This document shows, in pieces, positions 1 to 6,529 of a stretch of 6,663 nucleotides of DNA. The notes under the pieces are model-generated. The model worked only from the letters and a program-made list of their open reading frames with translations, had not been told where the DNA came from and ran no database searches. The stretch covers positions 1-6,663 of the forward strand of contig JAKSCF010000617.1 of assembly GCA_022360735.1 (NCBI GenBank). The letters are read 5' to 3'. The stretch is from Clostridia bacterium. Lineage in GTDB: Bacteria > Bacillota_A > Clostridia > Peptostreptococcales > JAAYPU01. Positions within the stretch are counted from its first letter, which is position 1. Every line of letters starts with the position of its first letter. The position numbers and the translations under genes are program-made.

Positions 1-1
1 T

Positions 2-1048
2 AACTGGGAAGGTTATGATCCGTATGGGGGAGAAATTGACATGTGTGAAGTGGACAACCAAGAAAAAACTGAAAAAGATAAGACAGAATGTATACACGGA
101 AGAGGTGCTTCTGATGTTAAAGCTGGACACGCTTTCCAAATCTATGCAGGAGCAGTTCTTGTTAAGCTAAAAGAAATGGGCTATAAATTCAATGGTAACT
201 TCATGTATGCGGGTGTAGTTCAAGAAGAGCCGGCCGAAATGGTTGGAATGTCTTACTTAATTGATACAACATTCCCGGAAAAGGGATTAACGTATGATGC
301 CATGGTTTCTTCAGAAGCCACAAGCCTGAAACTGTATTTGGGACATAGAGGCCGTGTTGAGTTCTATGCTACAACTTATGGAAGAACAAGCCATGGTAGT
401 GCGCCTTGGTTAGGTATCAATGCTATTTATAAAGCAATGCCTCTTATTGCAAAAATTAAAGATGAACTTTATCCATCACTTCCATCAGATGAAGACTTAG
501 GTCAAGCATCACTTTCTCTAAATATTATAGAATGTTTACCGGGTGCATTATCCATAGTACCTGATAAATGCATGCTCTCTCTAGATAGAAGAACCATTCC
601 AGGTGAAACTGCTGAAACAGCAAAAGCTGAAATACAAAAAATCATTGATGAACTTGCAAAAGAAGATCCGGAATTCAAAGCAGATGTTGTAATTAAGTCT
701 GCTGTGGAAAGATCATATACAGGTATGGAAATTGAAGCGACTAAGGACATGGCGCCTTGGAAAACGCCTAAAGACCATCCTTTCACTAAAGTTTGCACTG
801 AAGCGATTGAAGCTGTGGGCCAAGAAGCAAAATATGGATATTGGGATTTTGGTACTGACGGAAGTAAAACGGCAGGAATTGATAGAAAACCAACTATCGG
901 ATATTCAGCTATGCAAGAGCAATATGCGCATACACCTTATGATAAAGTAAGAACAGACTTTATTGAAAAATCTATCGCAGGGAATGCGGCTATATTCTTA
1001 AAAGCAAGCACTTGCGGACCAGAAACTTTTAAGAAACTTGAATTCTAA
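2..1048 (+). CDS. YgeY-like M20-family metallohydrolase, 5'-truncated by window edge
   Basis: This is the C-terminal 348 residues of a zinc-dependent M20 peptidase/deacylase-type hydrolase. The frame is open back to base 2 and translates there as NWEGYDPYGGEID, which matches the stretch just after the first metal-binding HxD motif of the family. The ATG at 41 is therefore internal, and roughly 50-60 residues lie off the window. Visible family features, in fragment numbering, are GRGASD with bridging Asp38, the catalytic-glutamate motif VQEE (75-76), metal ligand Glu105 in SSEAT, the lid-domain SHGSAP (His131), DRRTIPGET, and the last metal ligand His310 in YAHTP. GHRGR, SHGSAP, DRR and the AHxP tail resemble E. 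coli YgeY as I remember it. An extra Lys/Glu-rich stretch (about residues 14-29) precedes GRGASD. The protein is probably cytoplasmic. It lies 102 bases upstream of preT on the same strand, so a role in pyrimidine or related N-carbamoyl/amide breakdown is inferred. ArgE/DapE-like deacylase or dipeptidase activity is the alternative. Confidence 0.85.
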   Translation, partial: NWEGYDPYGGEIDMCEVDNQEKTEKDKTECIHGRGASDVKAGHAFQIYAGAVLVKLKEMGYKFNGNFMYAGVVQEEPAEMVGMSYLIDTTFPEKGLTYDAMVSSEATSLKLYLGHRGRVEFYATTYGRTSHGSAPWLGINAIYKAMPLIAKIKDELYPSLPSDEDLGQASLSLNIIECLPGALSIVPDKCMLSLDRRTIPGETAETAKAEIQKIIDELAKEDPEFKADVVIKSAVERSYTGMEIEATKDMAPWKTPKDHPFTKVCTEAIEAVGQEAKYGYWDFGTDGSKTAGIDRKPTIGYSAMQEQYAHTPYDKVRTDFIEKSIAGNAAIFLKASTCGPETFKKLEF

Positions 1049-1064
1049 TTTAACTCAATGCTTA

Positions 1065-1105
1065 AAAGCTTGGGGTAAAGGAGGATCCCCTCTACCCTAA
1101 ACTTT
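1065..1105 (+). terminator. Intercistronic hairpin between hydrolase gene and preT
   Basis: Bases 1065-1068 (AAAG) pair with 1102-1105 (CTTT), and 1070-1077 (TTGGGGTA) pair with 1093-1100 (TACCCTAA, one G-T). Three more pairs, 1079-1081 with 1089-1091, follow inside after a mismatch. The stem is strong for this AT-rich context but has no T-run after it. It may be a partial terminator or an mRNA-processing/stability hairpin that sets hydrolase and preTA expression apart, rather than a full terminator. A TATAAT at 1105-1110 overlaps its 3' foot but has no recognisable -35. Confidence 0.45.
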
Positions 1106-1135
1106 ATAATAAATATATATATAATTTAATAATGT

Positions 1136-1142
1136 AAGGAGG
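1136..1142 (+). promoter_or_regulatory. Ribosome binding site fixing the TTG start of preT
   Basis: AAGGAGG lies 8 bases before TTG 1151. The nearby ATG at 1144 is in another frame and only one base from the site, so it cannot start preT. This site makes TTG the start. Confidence 0.85.
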
Positions 1143-1150
1143 AATGGCTC

Positions 1151-2437
1151 TTGAGCAAAGTAGAAAAGAAAGATTATCTTGATGAAGCAGTTCAACCCTT
1201 TAATCTAAGAACAGCAATGGAAGAAGCAGCTAGATGTACTCTTTGTCACGATGCACCATGTAGCAAAGGTTGCCCAGCAGGAACAGATCCGGGTAAATTT
1301 ATTCGTTCAATTAGATTTAGAAATTTTAAAGGTGCGGCAGAAACCATTAGAGAAAATAATGTTTTAGGTGGATGTTGTGCCAATGTCTGTCCATATGACA
1401 GACTTTGTGAAGAAGCATGCAGCAGAACGGGTATAGACAGACCTATTGAAATTGGTAAATTACAAAGATTTGCTGTTGAGCAAGAAAAGCTTTTTGACAT
1501 GGCGGTTTTAACAGCTCCTGAAGCAACAAAAGCGAAAGTTGCTTGTGTTGGTTCTGGACCTGCTTCACTATCATGTGCAGCAAAATTAGCTATTAATGGA
1601 TACAAAGTAACTATTTTTGAAGAAAGAGCAAAAGCCGGCGGCGTGTTAACTTATGGAATTGCTCCGTCAAGACTACCACAAGAAGTTGTAGATTTTGATA
1701 TTCAAAAAGTTAAAGATCTTGGGGTTGAATTTGTTTTTAATACAAAAATAGGAAAAGATGTTTCTGTTGATGAATTAAAACAACAAGAGTTTGAGGCAAT
1801 CTTTTTAGGTATGGGATTATGGCAGCCTAAGATGGTAGAGGTGCCGGGAATGGACCTGCAAGGCGTAACTAATGCAGTTGAATTCTTAGAAAATGCACGT
1901 AATAACGACGGAAAAGTCGATATAGGCGATCATATCATCGTTATCGGCGGTGGGGACGTTGCTATGGATTGTGCAGCTACAGCAAAATTAGTTGGAGCTA
2001 ACAGAGTTAATATTGTATATAGAAGAACTGTTGAAGAAGCACCTGCTGACTTTAAAGAAATACAATATGTACAGTCAATGGGCGTCAACCTAATTACCAA
2101 GTTCAGACCTAAAGAAATATTGGGCGAAAATGGTAAAGTAGTCGGTATGCTTGCTGAAGGTACTGATGATTATTCGGAATTAAAAATTAAAGCAGACACC
2201 ATTGTATTTGCTATTGGTCAATCACCTGAAGATGTAAAAGCAGTAGTAAATGTAGATGTTTCCGAAAAAGGCTTTGTAGCTGCAGACGAAAACAAAGGTA
2301 TTACAAGCACTGAAGGTGTTTTTGCTGCCGGCGATGTTGTAAACGGTGGTAAGACAGTAGTAGAAGCGGTTGCTCAAGGTAAAGATTCAGCTGACAGCAT
2401 CATGGACTATCTTTCAAAGAAAGAAGGTGTGAAATAA
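1151..2437 (+). CDS. preT: NAD-dependent dihydropyrimidine dehydrogenase, FAD/Fe-S subunit PreT
   Basis: PreT is the electron-input subunit of bacterial dihydropyrimidine dehydrogenase. It passes electrons between NAD(H) and PreA through FAD and iron-sulfur clusters. The 428 residues are slightly longer than E. coli PreT. Residues 29-41 carry C-x2-C-x4-C-x3-C (Cys29, 32, 37, 41), and Cys80, 86 and 90 follow. With Gln105 in IGKLQRF these match the ligand set of the two N-terminal [4Fe-4S] clusters of mammalian DPD, including its unusual glutamine ligand. The FAD fold starts at GSGPAS (134-139) with acidic FEE (156-158). The nucleotide-binding GGGDVAMD is at 266-273, and the C-terminal FAD-contacting FAAGD is at 391-395. 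The start is TTG with a strong ribosome site. The stop is one base before preA, so the two are co-transcribed and probably translationally coupled. GltD-like oxidoreductases share this architecture, but the preA neighbour settles the call. Confidence 0.93.
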   Translation: MSKVEKKDYLDEAVQPFNLRTAMEEAARCTLCHDAPCSKGCPAGTDPGKFIRSIRFRNFKGAAETIRENNVLGGCCANVCPYDRLCEEACSRTGIDRPIEIGKLQRFAVEQEKLFDMAVLTAPEATKAKVACVGSGPASLSCAAKLAINGYKVTIFEERAKAGGVLTYGIAPSRLPQEVVDFDIQKVKDLGVEFVFNTKIGKDVSVDELKQQEFEAIFLGMGLWQPKMVEVPGMDLQGVTNAVEFLENARNNDGKVDIGDHIIVIGGGDVAMDCAATAKLVGANRVNIVYRRTVEEAPADFKEIQYVQSMGVNLITKFRPKEILGENGKVVGMLAEGTDDYSELKIKADTIVFAIGQSPEDVKAVVNVDVSEKGFVAADENKGITSTEGVFAAGDVVNGGKTVVEAVAQGKDSADSIMDYLSKKEGVK

Positions 2438-2438
2438 T

Positions 2439-3692
2439 ATGTCATTTAAGAAAGACTTATCAATAGATTATTTAGGAGTAAAATGTGAAAATCCTTTCTT
2501 TCTATCATCATCTCCTGTAGGAAGTAATTATGAGATGGTTGCTAAAGCTTTTGAAAGCGGTTGGGGCGGCGTATTCTTTAAAACTATAGGAATATTTATT
2601 GCTGATGAGTGTTCTCCTAGATTTGATAATAACGCTAAGGAAGGAACGCCATGGGTAGGTTTTAAAAACATGGAGCAAATATCTGATAAGCCTCTTGAAA
2701 AGAACTTAGAAGCTATAGCAAAACTTAAAAGAGATTATCCGGAAAAAATCATGGTTGCGACTATTATGGGAAGCAGCGATGAGGAATGGAAAGAGTTAGC
2801 TAAATTAGTTACACAAGCAGGTACCGACCTTATTGAATGTAATTTTTCATGTCCACAAATGACCAGTCATGCTATGGGATCAGACGTAGGACAAAGTCCT
2901 GATCTTGTTAGACAATATTCAAAAGCAGTAGCCAGTGCGACACATGTTCCGGTTATCGCTAAGATGACGCCAAACATCGGTAACATGGAAATCCCTGCAA
3001 TAGCAGCGATTGAAGGCGGAGCAGCAGGTATTTCTGCAATCAACACGATTAAATCAATTACAAATATTGATTATGAAAATATGACAGCAATGCCTGTAGT
3101 AAATGGAAAGTCATCCATTTCCGGTTATTCCGGTGCGGCAGTTAAGCCTATCGGTTTAAGATTTATCACCCAAATGAAACAACATCCACAGCTAAAAGAC
3201 ATTGAAATGAGTGGTATTGGTGGTATTGAAACTTGGAAAGATGCTTTAGAATACATTCTCGTTGGTAGTAGAAACATTCAAGTAACAACAGCTGTTATGC
3301 AATATGGTTATCGTATTGTAGAAGATATGATTAGTGGTTTATCTTACTTCATGGAAGAAAAAGGGTTCAATAAACTAGAAGATATGGTTGGTCTTGCTCT
3401 TCCAAACATCATTCCTGCTGAAGACTTAGACAGAGATTTCAAAATCATTCCTAAGATTGATGAAGACAAATGTATTAAGTGCGGAAGATGTTATGTTTCT
3501 TGCTATGATGCAGCCCATCAAGCTATTGACTGGGATGAAGAAAACAGAAAACCTACTATCAATGACAATTGTGTTGGATGCCACTTATGCTTAAACGTTT
3601 GCCCGGTTCATGATTGTATCATACCAGGTGAAGTTGAGTTTAAAGAAGGCAGAACACCACATGATGTTTCTTTAAAAACAAGATACGAATAA
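2439..3692 (+). CDS. preA: NAD-dependent dihydropyrimidine dehydrogenase, FMN/Fe-S catalytic subunit PreA
   Basis: PreA is the catalytic subunit. It reduces uracil or thymine to the 5,6-dihydropyrimidine at FMN, or runs the reverse reaction, with electrons exchanged through PreT. The 417 residues are near the E. coli length. Residues 1 to about 320 form a dihydroorotate-dehydrogenase-like TIM barrel. Residues 345-355 and 378-388 are two ferredoxin motifs (Cys345, 348, 351, 355 and Cys378, 381, 384, 388). Aligned by eye to mammalian DPD, the pyrimidine-contact residues are all present: Asn77 and Glu79 in KNMEQIS, Asn135 and catalytic Cys138 in NFSCP, and Asn202-Thr203 in AINT. The lysine in AKMTPN (175) is the usual FMN-site lysine. 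This favours dihydropyrimidine over dihydroorotate as substrate. The start is ATG with GAAGGTG 9 bases upstream inside the end of preT. A clear terminator follows about 30 bases after the stop, ending the operon. Confidence 0.94.
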   Translation: MSFKKDLSIDYLGVKCENPFFLSSSPVGSNYEMVAKAFESGWGGVFFKTIGIFIADECSPRFDNNAKEGTPWVGFKNMEQISDKPLEKNLEAIAKLKRDYPEKIMVATIMGSSDEEWKELAKLVTQAGTDLIECNFSCPQMTSHAMGSDVGQSPDLVRQYSKAVASATHVPVIAKMTPNIGNMEIPAIAAIEGGAAGISAINTIKSITNIDYENMTAMPVVNGKSSISGYSGAAVKPIGLRFITQMKQHPQLKDIEMSGIGGIETWKDALEYILVGSRNIQVTTAVMQYGYRIVEDMISGLSYFMEEKGFNKLEDMVGLALPNIIPAEDLDRDFKIIPKIDEDKCIKCGRCYVSCYDAAHQAIDWDEENRKPTINDNCVGCHLCLNVCPVHDCIIPGEVEFKEGRTPHDVSLKTRYE

Positions 3693-3721
3693 AATACATC
3701 ACCCATTTTTATCTATCCTTA

Positions 3722-3760
3722 AGCGCTAAAAGGTTCCTATCTTTTGGCGCTATTTCTTTT
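3722..3760 (+). terminator. Rho-independent terminator after preA
   Basis: An 11-bp stem, 3722-3732 (AGCGCTAAAAG) with 3741-3751 (CTTTTGGCGCT), contains one T-G pair and an 8-base loop. It is followed by the T-rich tail ATTTCTTTT (3752-3760). It lies 29 bases after the preA stop and separates the pyrimidine operon from the next promoter. Confidence 0.9.
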
Positions 3761-3769
3761 ACAATTTTA

Positions 3770-3799
3770 TTGTCTACAACCTTTGGGATTTGTTATAAT
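3770..3799 (+). promoter_or_regulatory. Vegetative sigma-A-type promoter for the receiver-GGDEF gene
   Basis: TTGTCT (3770-3775) and a perfect TATAAT (3794-3799) are 18 bases apart, and TG at 3791-3792 gives an extended -10. Transcription should start near 3806, leaving an AT-rich leader of about 110 bases before ATG 3915. I found no convincing structured element in that leader. Confidence 0.75.
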
Positions 3800-3901
3800 G
3801 CCAAGTGAGCAGGTTTATGTTGAATAATTTCTTTGATATAGATATTTTAGAATTATTTAAATATAATAAATGATAATAGTATAAAGATTCAAAAAGAAAA
3901 T

Positions 3902-3908
3902 GGCGGTG
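3902..3908 (+). promoter_or_regulatory. Ribosome binding site deciding the GGDEF gene start
   Basis: GGCGGTG matches the GGAGGTG consensus at six of seven bases and lies 6 bases before ATG 3915. The in-frame ATG at 3900 has only A-rich sequence upstream. The site overlaps the first codons of the longer reading, so the shorter start is preferred; TTG 3912 is also possible. Confidence 0.6.
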
Positions 3909-3914
3909 TTCTTG

Positions 3915-4814
3915 ATGAAGGCAAAATTGAAAATTCTATTAATAGAAGATAGTGACTTTAGTGCGACGATTACAGAAAACATGTTAAAGGAATCAAAATC
4001 ATACGAGTATATGGATTGTGTCTTTGATTTGTCTCACGTACATTTGTTAAGTGAGGCTATGTCGGCTATTTCACAGAATGACTATGATGTTATTTTACTC
4101 GACTTAAACTTGCCGGATAGCTTGGGTATTAAAACTCTGACAAATCTAATCCACTTTTGTCCCGATATTCCCATTATTGTTCTTTCAAATATTGATGATT
4201 TTAAATTATCTCATAATACCATTAAATGTGGTGCTCAAGATTATTTAATCAAGGGACAATATAATATCGATATGCTAATTCGATCTATTTCTTATTCTAT
4301 AGAAAGATTTAGTATGATCTCCGCACTTAAAGAACTAGCCTTGATAGATGAATTGACAGGTATATTTAACCGCAGGGCTTTTTTAAATCTATCGGATCAT
4401 AGACTTAAATTAGCAAAAAGAAGAGAAAAGAATGTTTTTTTTCTTTTCTGTGATATTGATGGTTTGAAATCCATTAACGATAAATTTGGACACTATGAGG
4501 GAGATTTTGTTTTAAAAGAGTTTGCGGATGTTATCAAAAACAGTTTTCGAGAATCTGATATAGTAGCCAGATATTCAGGTGATGAATTTATAATATTTGC
4601 AAGTAACGTGAGAGAAGAGGATAAAGAAGTTATCATGCAAAGGATATATGATAATTTGTCCATTAAAAACCAACAAATTAATAAACCCTATACCATTTCA
4701 GCAAGTTTTGGAACAGTGCTGAAAATGCCAGATAAAAATACGACTTTAGAAGAGATCATTCGTGAGATAGATATTCGAATGTATCAAGAAAAAGAAAGAA
4801 TAAAAGAATCATGA
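3915..4814 (+). CDS. Response regulator: receiver domain plus GGDEF diguanylate cyclase
   Basis: This is a two-domain soluble signalling protein of 299 residues from ATG 3915 (304 from ATG 3900). Residues 5 to about 122 form a CheY-like receiver: acidic pair Glu11-Asp12 (LIEDSD), phospho-acceptor Asp63 (ILLDLNLPDS), Ser91 in VLSN and Lys113 in DYLIKG. Residues about 143-296 form a GGDEF domain. It begins with DELTGIFNRRAF, has metal and substrate residues in FCDIDGLKSIND (Asp180, Asp182), and the signature is SGDEF (221-225). Ser in the first position occurs in active cyclases. An RESD inhibitory site (212-215) lies five residues upstream, so product feedback by c-di-GMP is expected. By family knowledge it makes c-di-GMP from two GTP when phosphorylated. 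No histidine kinase is nearby, so its partner is unknown. It has its own promoter and terminator. The exact start is the main uncertainty. Confidence 0.9.
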   Translation: MKAKLKILLIEDSDFSATITENMLKESKSYEYMDCVFDLSHVHLLSEAMSAISQNDYDVILLDLNLPDSLGIKTLTNLIHFCPDIPIIVLSNIDDFKLSHNTIKCGAQDYLIKGQYNIDMLIRSISYSIERFSMISALKELALIDELTGIFNRRAFLNLSDHRLKLAKRREKNVFFLFCDIDGLKSINDKFGHYEGDFVLKEFADVIKNSFRESDIVARYSGDEFIIFASNVREEDKEVIMQRIYDNLSIKNQQINKPYTISASFGTVLKMPDKNTTLEEIIREIDIRMYQEKERIKES

Positions 4815-4826
4815 AGTTTCTCATTT

Positions 4827-4858
4827 GATAAAGAGTCTATAGACTCTTTATCTATTTC
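4827..4858 (+). terminator. Palindromic terminator after the GGDEF gene
   Basis: Bases 4827-4837 (GATAAAGAGTC) pair perfectly with 4842-4852 around a TATA loop. The whole 26-base stretch is an exact palindrome. It starts 12 bases after the stop codon. The 3' arm and tail are T-rich (TATTTCC), but there is no long T-run, so termination strength is uncertain. Confidence 0.65.
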
Positions 4859-4875
4859 CATCATATTGAGTGTAG

Positions 4876-4895
4876 GGAACGCCGTGTGGTGTTCC
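4876..4895 (+). other. Compact GC-rich hairpin upstream of rlmD promoter
   Basis: GGAACGCC (4876-4883) pairs with GGTGTTCC (4888-4895) through eight pairs, one of them G-T, around a GTGT tetraloop. No T-run follows. It sits 22 bases upstream of the candidate extended -10 of rlmD. It could be a second termination element for the upstream unit or a DNA operator with dyad symmetry; the sequence does not decide. Confidence 0.4.
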
Positions 4896-4917
4896 AACCC
4901 ATTAAGTAACAAATATG

Positions 4918-4926
4918 TGGTATACT
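4918..4926 (+). promoter_or_regulatory. Candidate extended -10 promoter for rlmD
   Basis: TGGTATACT gives an extended -10 (TATACT at 4921-4926). No good -35 lies 16-18 bases upstream, so recognition would rest on the TG motif. It is downstream of the terminator and upstream of rlmD, where a promoter is expected. Transcription would start near 4933. Confidence 0.5.
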
Positions 4927-4961
4927 ATATCAAGTTGATGCATAGAGGTAGTAGGAGGATT

Positions 4962-5027
4962 TTGCTGTCAAAATTTACATTGAACTATGATGGTAAAACT
5001 ATAGACCATAAAGTGAGGAGGTATTGA
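4962..5027 (+). CDS. Possible 21-codon leader ORF upstream of rlmD
   Basis: A short frame from TTG 4962 to TGA 5025-5027 would encode a 21-residue, basic, unrecognised peptide ending KVRRY. A strong AGGAGG (4953-4958) precedes it, but the gap to TTG is only 3 bases. CTG 4965 gives a better gap of 6 but is a rare start. An in-frame ATG at 4938 would make 29 residues but has no ribosome site. The stop is one base before the rlmD start codon, and the rlmD ribosome site lies inside the frame, so translation of the leader could affect rlmD initiation. A small hairpin (4990-4994 with 5005-5009) also lies in this stretch. The second strong ribosome-site-like sequence is what makes this more than a chance frame, but it could simply be spurious. 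Confidence 0.25.
   Translation: MLSKFTLNYDGKTIDHKVRRY
5015..5022 (+). promoter_or_regulatory. Ribosome binding site fixing the TTG start of rlmD
   Basis: GAGGAGGT ends 6 bases before TTG 5029, an almost ideal site. There is no in-frame ATG near this point, and the TRAM domain needs the residues from this start. Confidence 0.85.
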
Positions 5028-5028
5028 C

Positions 5029-6381
5029 TTGAGAAAAGGAGACATTATAGAAGTAACGATAGAAGAATTTGAATATCCTAATACAGGAATTGGCTATATA
5101 GATGGAATCAAAGTGAAAGTAGAAAAAGCGCTGAAAGGACAAAGTGTAAGAGCGCAAATAAAGAAAAAAAATAAGCAGCGCATTATTGCAAAAATAAAAG
5201 AAGTTGTTGAAAGAGCGGATTATGAAATAGATCCTTTATGCGTGCATTTTGGCGAATGTGGAGGATGTTCTTTACAAACCATACCGTATGTTCAGCAAGT
5301 CATTATGAAAGGTAAGGAAGTTCAGAGACTACTGAATGAAAATGATATTTTTGTGAAAGAATTTCAAGGTGTAGAGGGAAGTCCTTCGAGTTCATGCTAT
5401 AGAAATAAAATGGAATACACCTTTGGGGATGAAAGTAAAGGTGGTAAGCCTGCGCTGGGAATGCATAAAAAAGGCAGTTTTATGAATATTGTCACCACAA
5501 ATCAATGTCATCTGGTGCATGAAGATTTTAATAAGATAGCTGTATCAACATTAGAACATTTTAACACCAAAGGTTATCCTTTCTACAATAAAAAAACCCA
5601 TAAAGGCTTACAGCGCAACCTTATTATCCGTAAAGGTGAGCGTACGGGAGAATTACTTATCAATATCGTCACCACATCTCAAATGGATTTTGATAAAGAA
5701 AGTTTTGTGGAAATGCTGTTGGATTTATCTTTAGAAGGGACTATTGTTGGTATTGTTCATACCATTAATGACAGCGTATCAGATTTTGTTTATTGCGACT
5801 CCCTTAAGGTTTTATGGGGGAGAGATCATTACTATGAAGAATCATTAGGGTTGAAATTTAAAGTAACAGCTTTTTCATTTTTTCAAACGAATACCTCAGC
5901 AGCAGAAAAACTTTATGCTACAGTATTAGAATATCTACAAGATATAAAAGGTAAAACGGTTTTCGATTTATATTGCGGCACCGGAACCATAGGGCAAATT
6001 GCAGCATTAAAAGCAGGCAAAGTCATAGGGGTTGAATTAGTTGAAGAGGCAGTAGAAGCCGCTAATGAAAACGCACAGCTCAATCAACTGGATAATTGTA
6101 CTTTTGTAGCTGGAGATGTATTGAAAGAATTAGATCATATAGAGGATAAACCCGATGTGATTATCTTAGATCCCCCAAGAGTAGGGGTAAATGCAAAAGC
6201 ACTTAACAAGATAATAGATTATAATGTGAAACACATGGTGTACGTATCCTGTAATCCTAAAAGCTTAGTAGAAAACTTAGTAGCTTTACAAGAGGCAGGA
6301 TATGTTGTAGAAAAAGTAAAAGTATTAGACAATTTCCCCCACACCGGACATACCGAGGTCGTAACACTGCTTACGAAGTAA
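5029..6381 (+). CDS. rlmD: 23S rRNA (uracil-5-)-methyltransferase RlmD/RumA family
   Basis: This SAM-dependent enzyme makes 5-methyluridine in 23S rRNA, at U1939 in E. coli. Firmicute relatives may also modify U747 (RlmCD type). The 450 residues are a normal full length. Residues 1 to about 60 are a TRAM RNA-binding domain. Cys71, Cys77 and Cys80 (CVHFGECGGC) with Cys160 (NQCHLV) match the four ligands of the RumA [4Fe-4S] cluster. FFQTN is at 285-289. The SAM-binding motif LYCGTGTIG is at 314-322, with GVEL at 334-337. DPPRVGV is at 381-387. The nucleophilic cysteine is Cys408 in SCNP, and the general base is Glu443 in GHTEVV. All catalytic and cluster residues are present, so it should be active. 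It stands alone behind its own promoter with no functional link to its neighbours. TrmA (tRNA m5U54) is less likely because TrmA lacks the TRAM domain and the cluster. Confidence 0.93.
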   Translation: MRKGDIIEVTIEEFEYPNTGIGYIDGIKVKVEKALKGQSVRAQIKKKNKQRIIAKIKEVVERADYEIDPLCVHFGECGGCSLQTIPYVQQVIMKGKEVQRLLNENDIFVKEFQGVEGSPSSSCYRNKMEYTFGDESKGGKPALGMHKKGSFMNIVTTNQCHLVHEDFNKIAVSTLEHFNTKGYPFYNKKTHKGLQRNLIIRKGERTGELLINIVTTSQMDFDKESFVEMLLDLSLEGTIVGIVHTINDSVSDFVYCDSLKVLWGRDHYYEESLGLKFKVTAFSFFQTNTSAAEKLYATVLEYLQDIKGKTVFDLYCGTGTIGQIAALKAGKVIGVELVEEAVEAANENAQLNQLDNCTFVAGDVLKELDHIEDKPDVIILDPPRVGVNAKALNKIIDYNVKHMVYVSCNPKSLVENLVALQEAGYVVEKVKVLDNFPHTGHTEVVTLLTK

Positions 6382-6388
6382 GTAGATG

Positions 6389-6471
6389 TACGTCTCATGC
6401 AAGGAGTTCCAGTAAGCGAAGCGGCTGGACGGATTCTACTGCGGAGTGTATAATTCTGATGATGAGATGTG
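6389..6471 (+). other. Candidate structured RNA or repeat unit downstream of rlmD
   Basis: Bases 6389-6398 (TACGTCTCAT) pair with 6462-6471 (ATGAGATGTG) over 10 pairs, two of them G-T. This closes a 63-base interior with two further hairpins: 6408-6412 with 6425-6429 (TCCAG/CTGGA), and 6431-6435 with 6452-6456 enclosing ACT-GCGG-AGT (6438-6447). The interior is clearly richer in G and C than its surroundings. I do not recognise an Rfam-type family. It could be a dispersed palindromic repeat, a small RNA, or chance. It overlaps the open frame at 6416-6598, and both readings may not be right. Confidence 0.3.
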
Positions 6472-6496
6472 GTTCTTGGAAAGAAAAGTAGAGTTT

Positions 6497-6516
6497 AACC
6501 ATAATATGTTGTGGTT
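6497..6516 (+). other. Small hairpin in the 3' intergenic tail
   Basis: AACCATAA (6497-6504) pairs with TTGTGGTT (6509-6516) over eight pairs, one T-G, with a TATG loop. No T-run follows, so it is not a classical terminator. Confidence 0.3.
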
Positions 6517-6529
6517 TGAGAGCGATTTT

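Noticed and set aside
502..798. Open frame of 98 codons on the - strand inside the hydrolase gene
   Set aside because: It lies fully antisense to a gene with clear M20 motifs, and its translation has no recognisable domain.
732..950. Open frame of 72 codons on the + strand in another frame of the hydrolase gene
   Set aside because: It overlaps conserved sequence of the hydrolase in the wrong frame and has no ribosome site.
1144..1184. ATG 1144 directly after AAGGAGG as a separate start
   Set aside because: It is one base from the ribosome site, in another frame from preT, and gives no recognisable protein.
1246..1605. Open frame of 119 codons on the - strand inside preT
   Set aside because: It is antisense to the Fe-S and FAD-binding region of preT, so the frame is open because of codon bias in the real gene.
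2868..2895. Suspected loss of the catalytic cysteine of PreA (Val150 in MGSDVGQ against a Cys in mammalian DPD)
   Set aside because: The catalytic cysteine of DPD is the one in NLSCP, which corresponds to Cys138 here and is present. The Val position is not the nucleophile or acid.
3806..3914. Possible c-di-GMP riboswitch in the leader of the GGDEF gene
   Set aside because: The leader is very AT-rich and lacks the conserved c-di-GMP aptamer cores I know; only weak AT hairpins are seen.
6397..6453. Short frame from ATG 6397 (MQGVPVSEAAGR...)
   Set aside because: It is only 18 codons with no ribosome site upstream and overlaps the structured segment. Its faint resemblance to sequence around 4953-4967 (GGATT-T-CTG) is too short to call a repeat.
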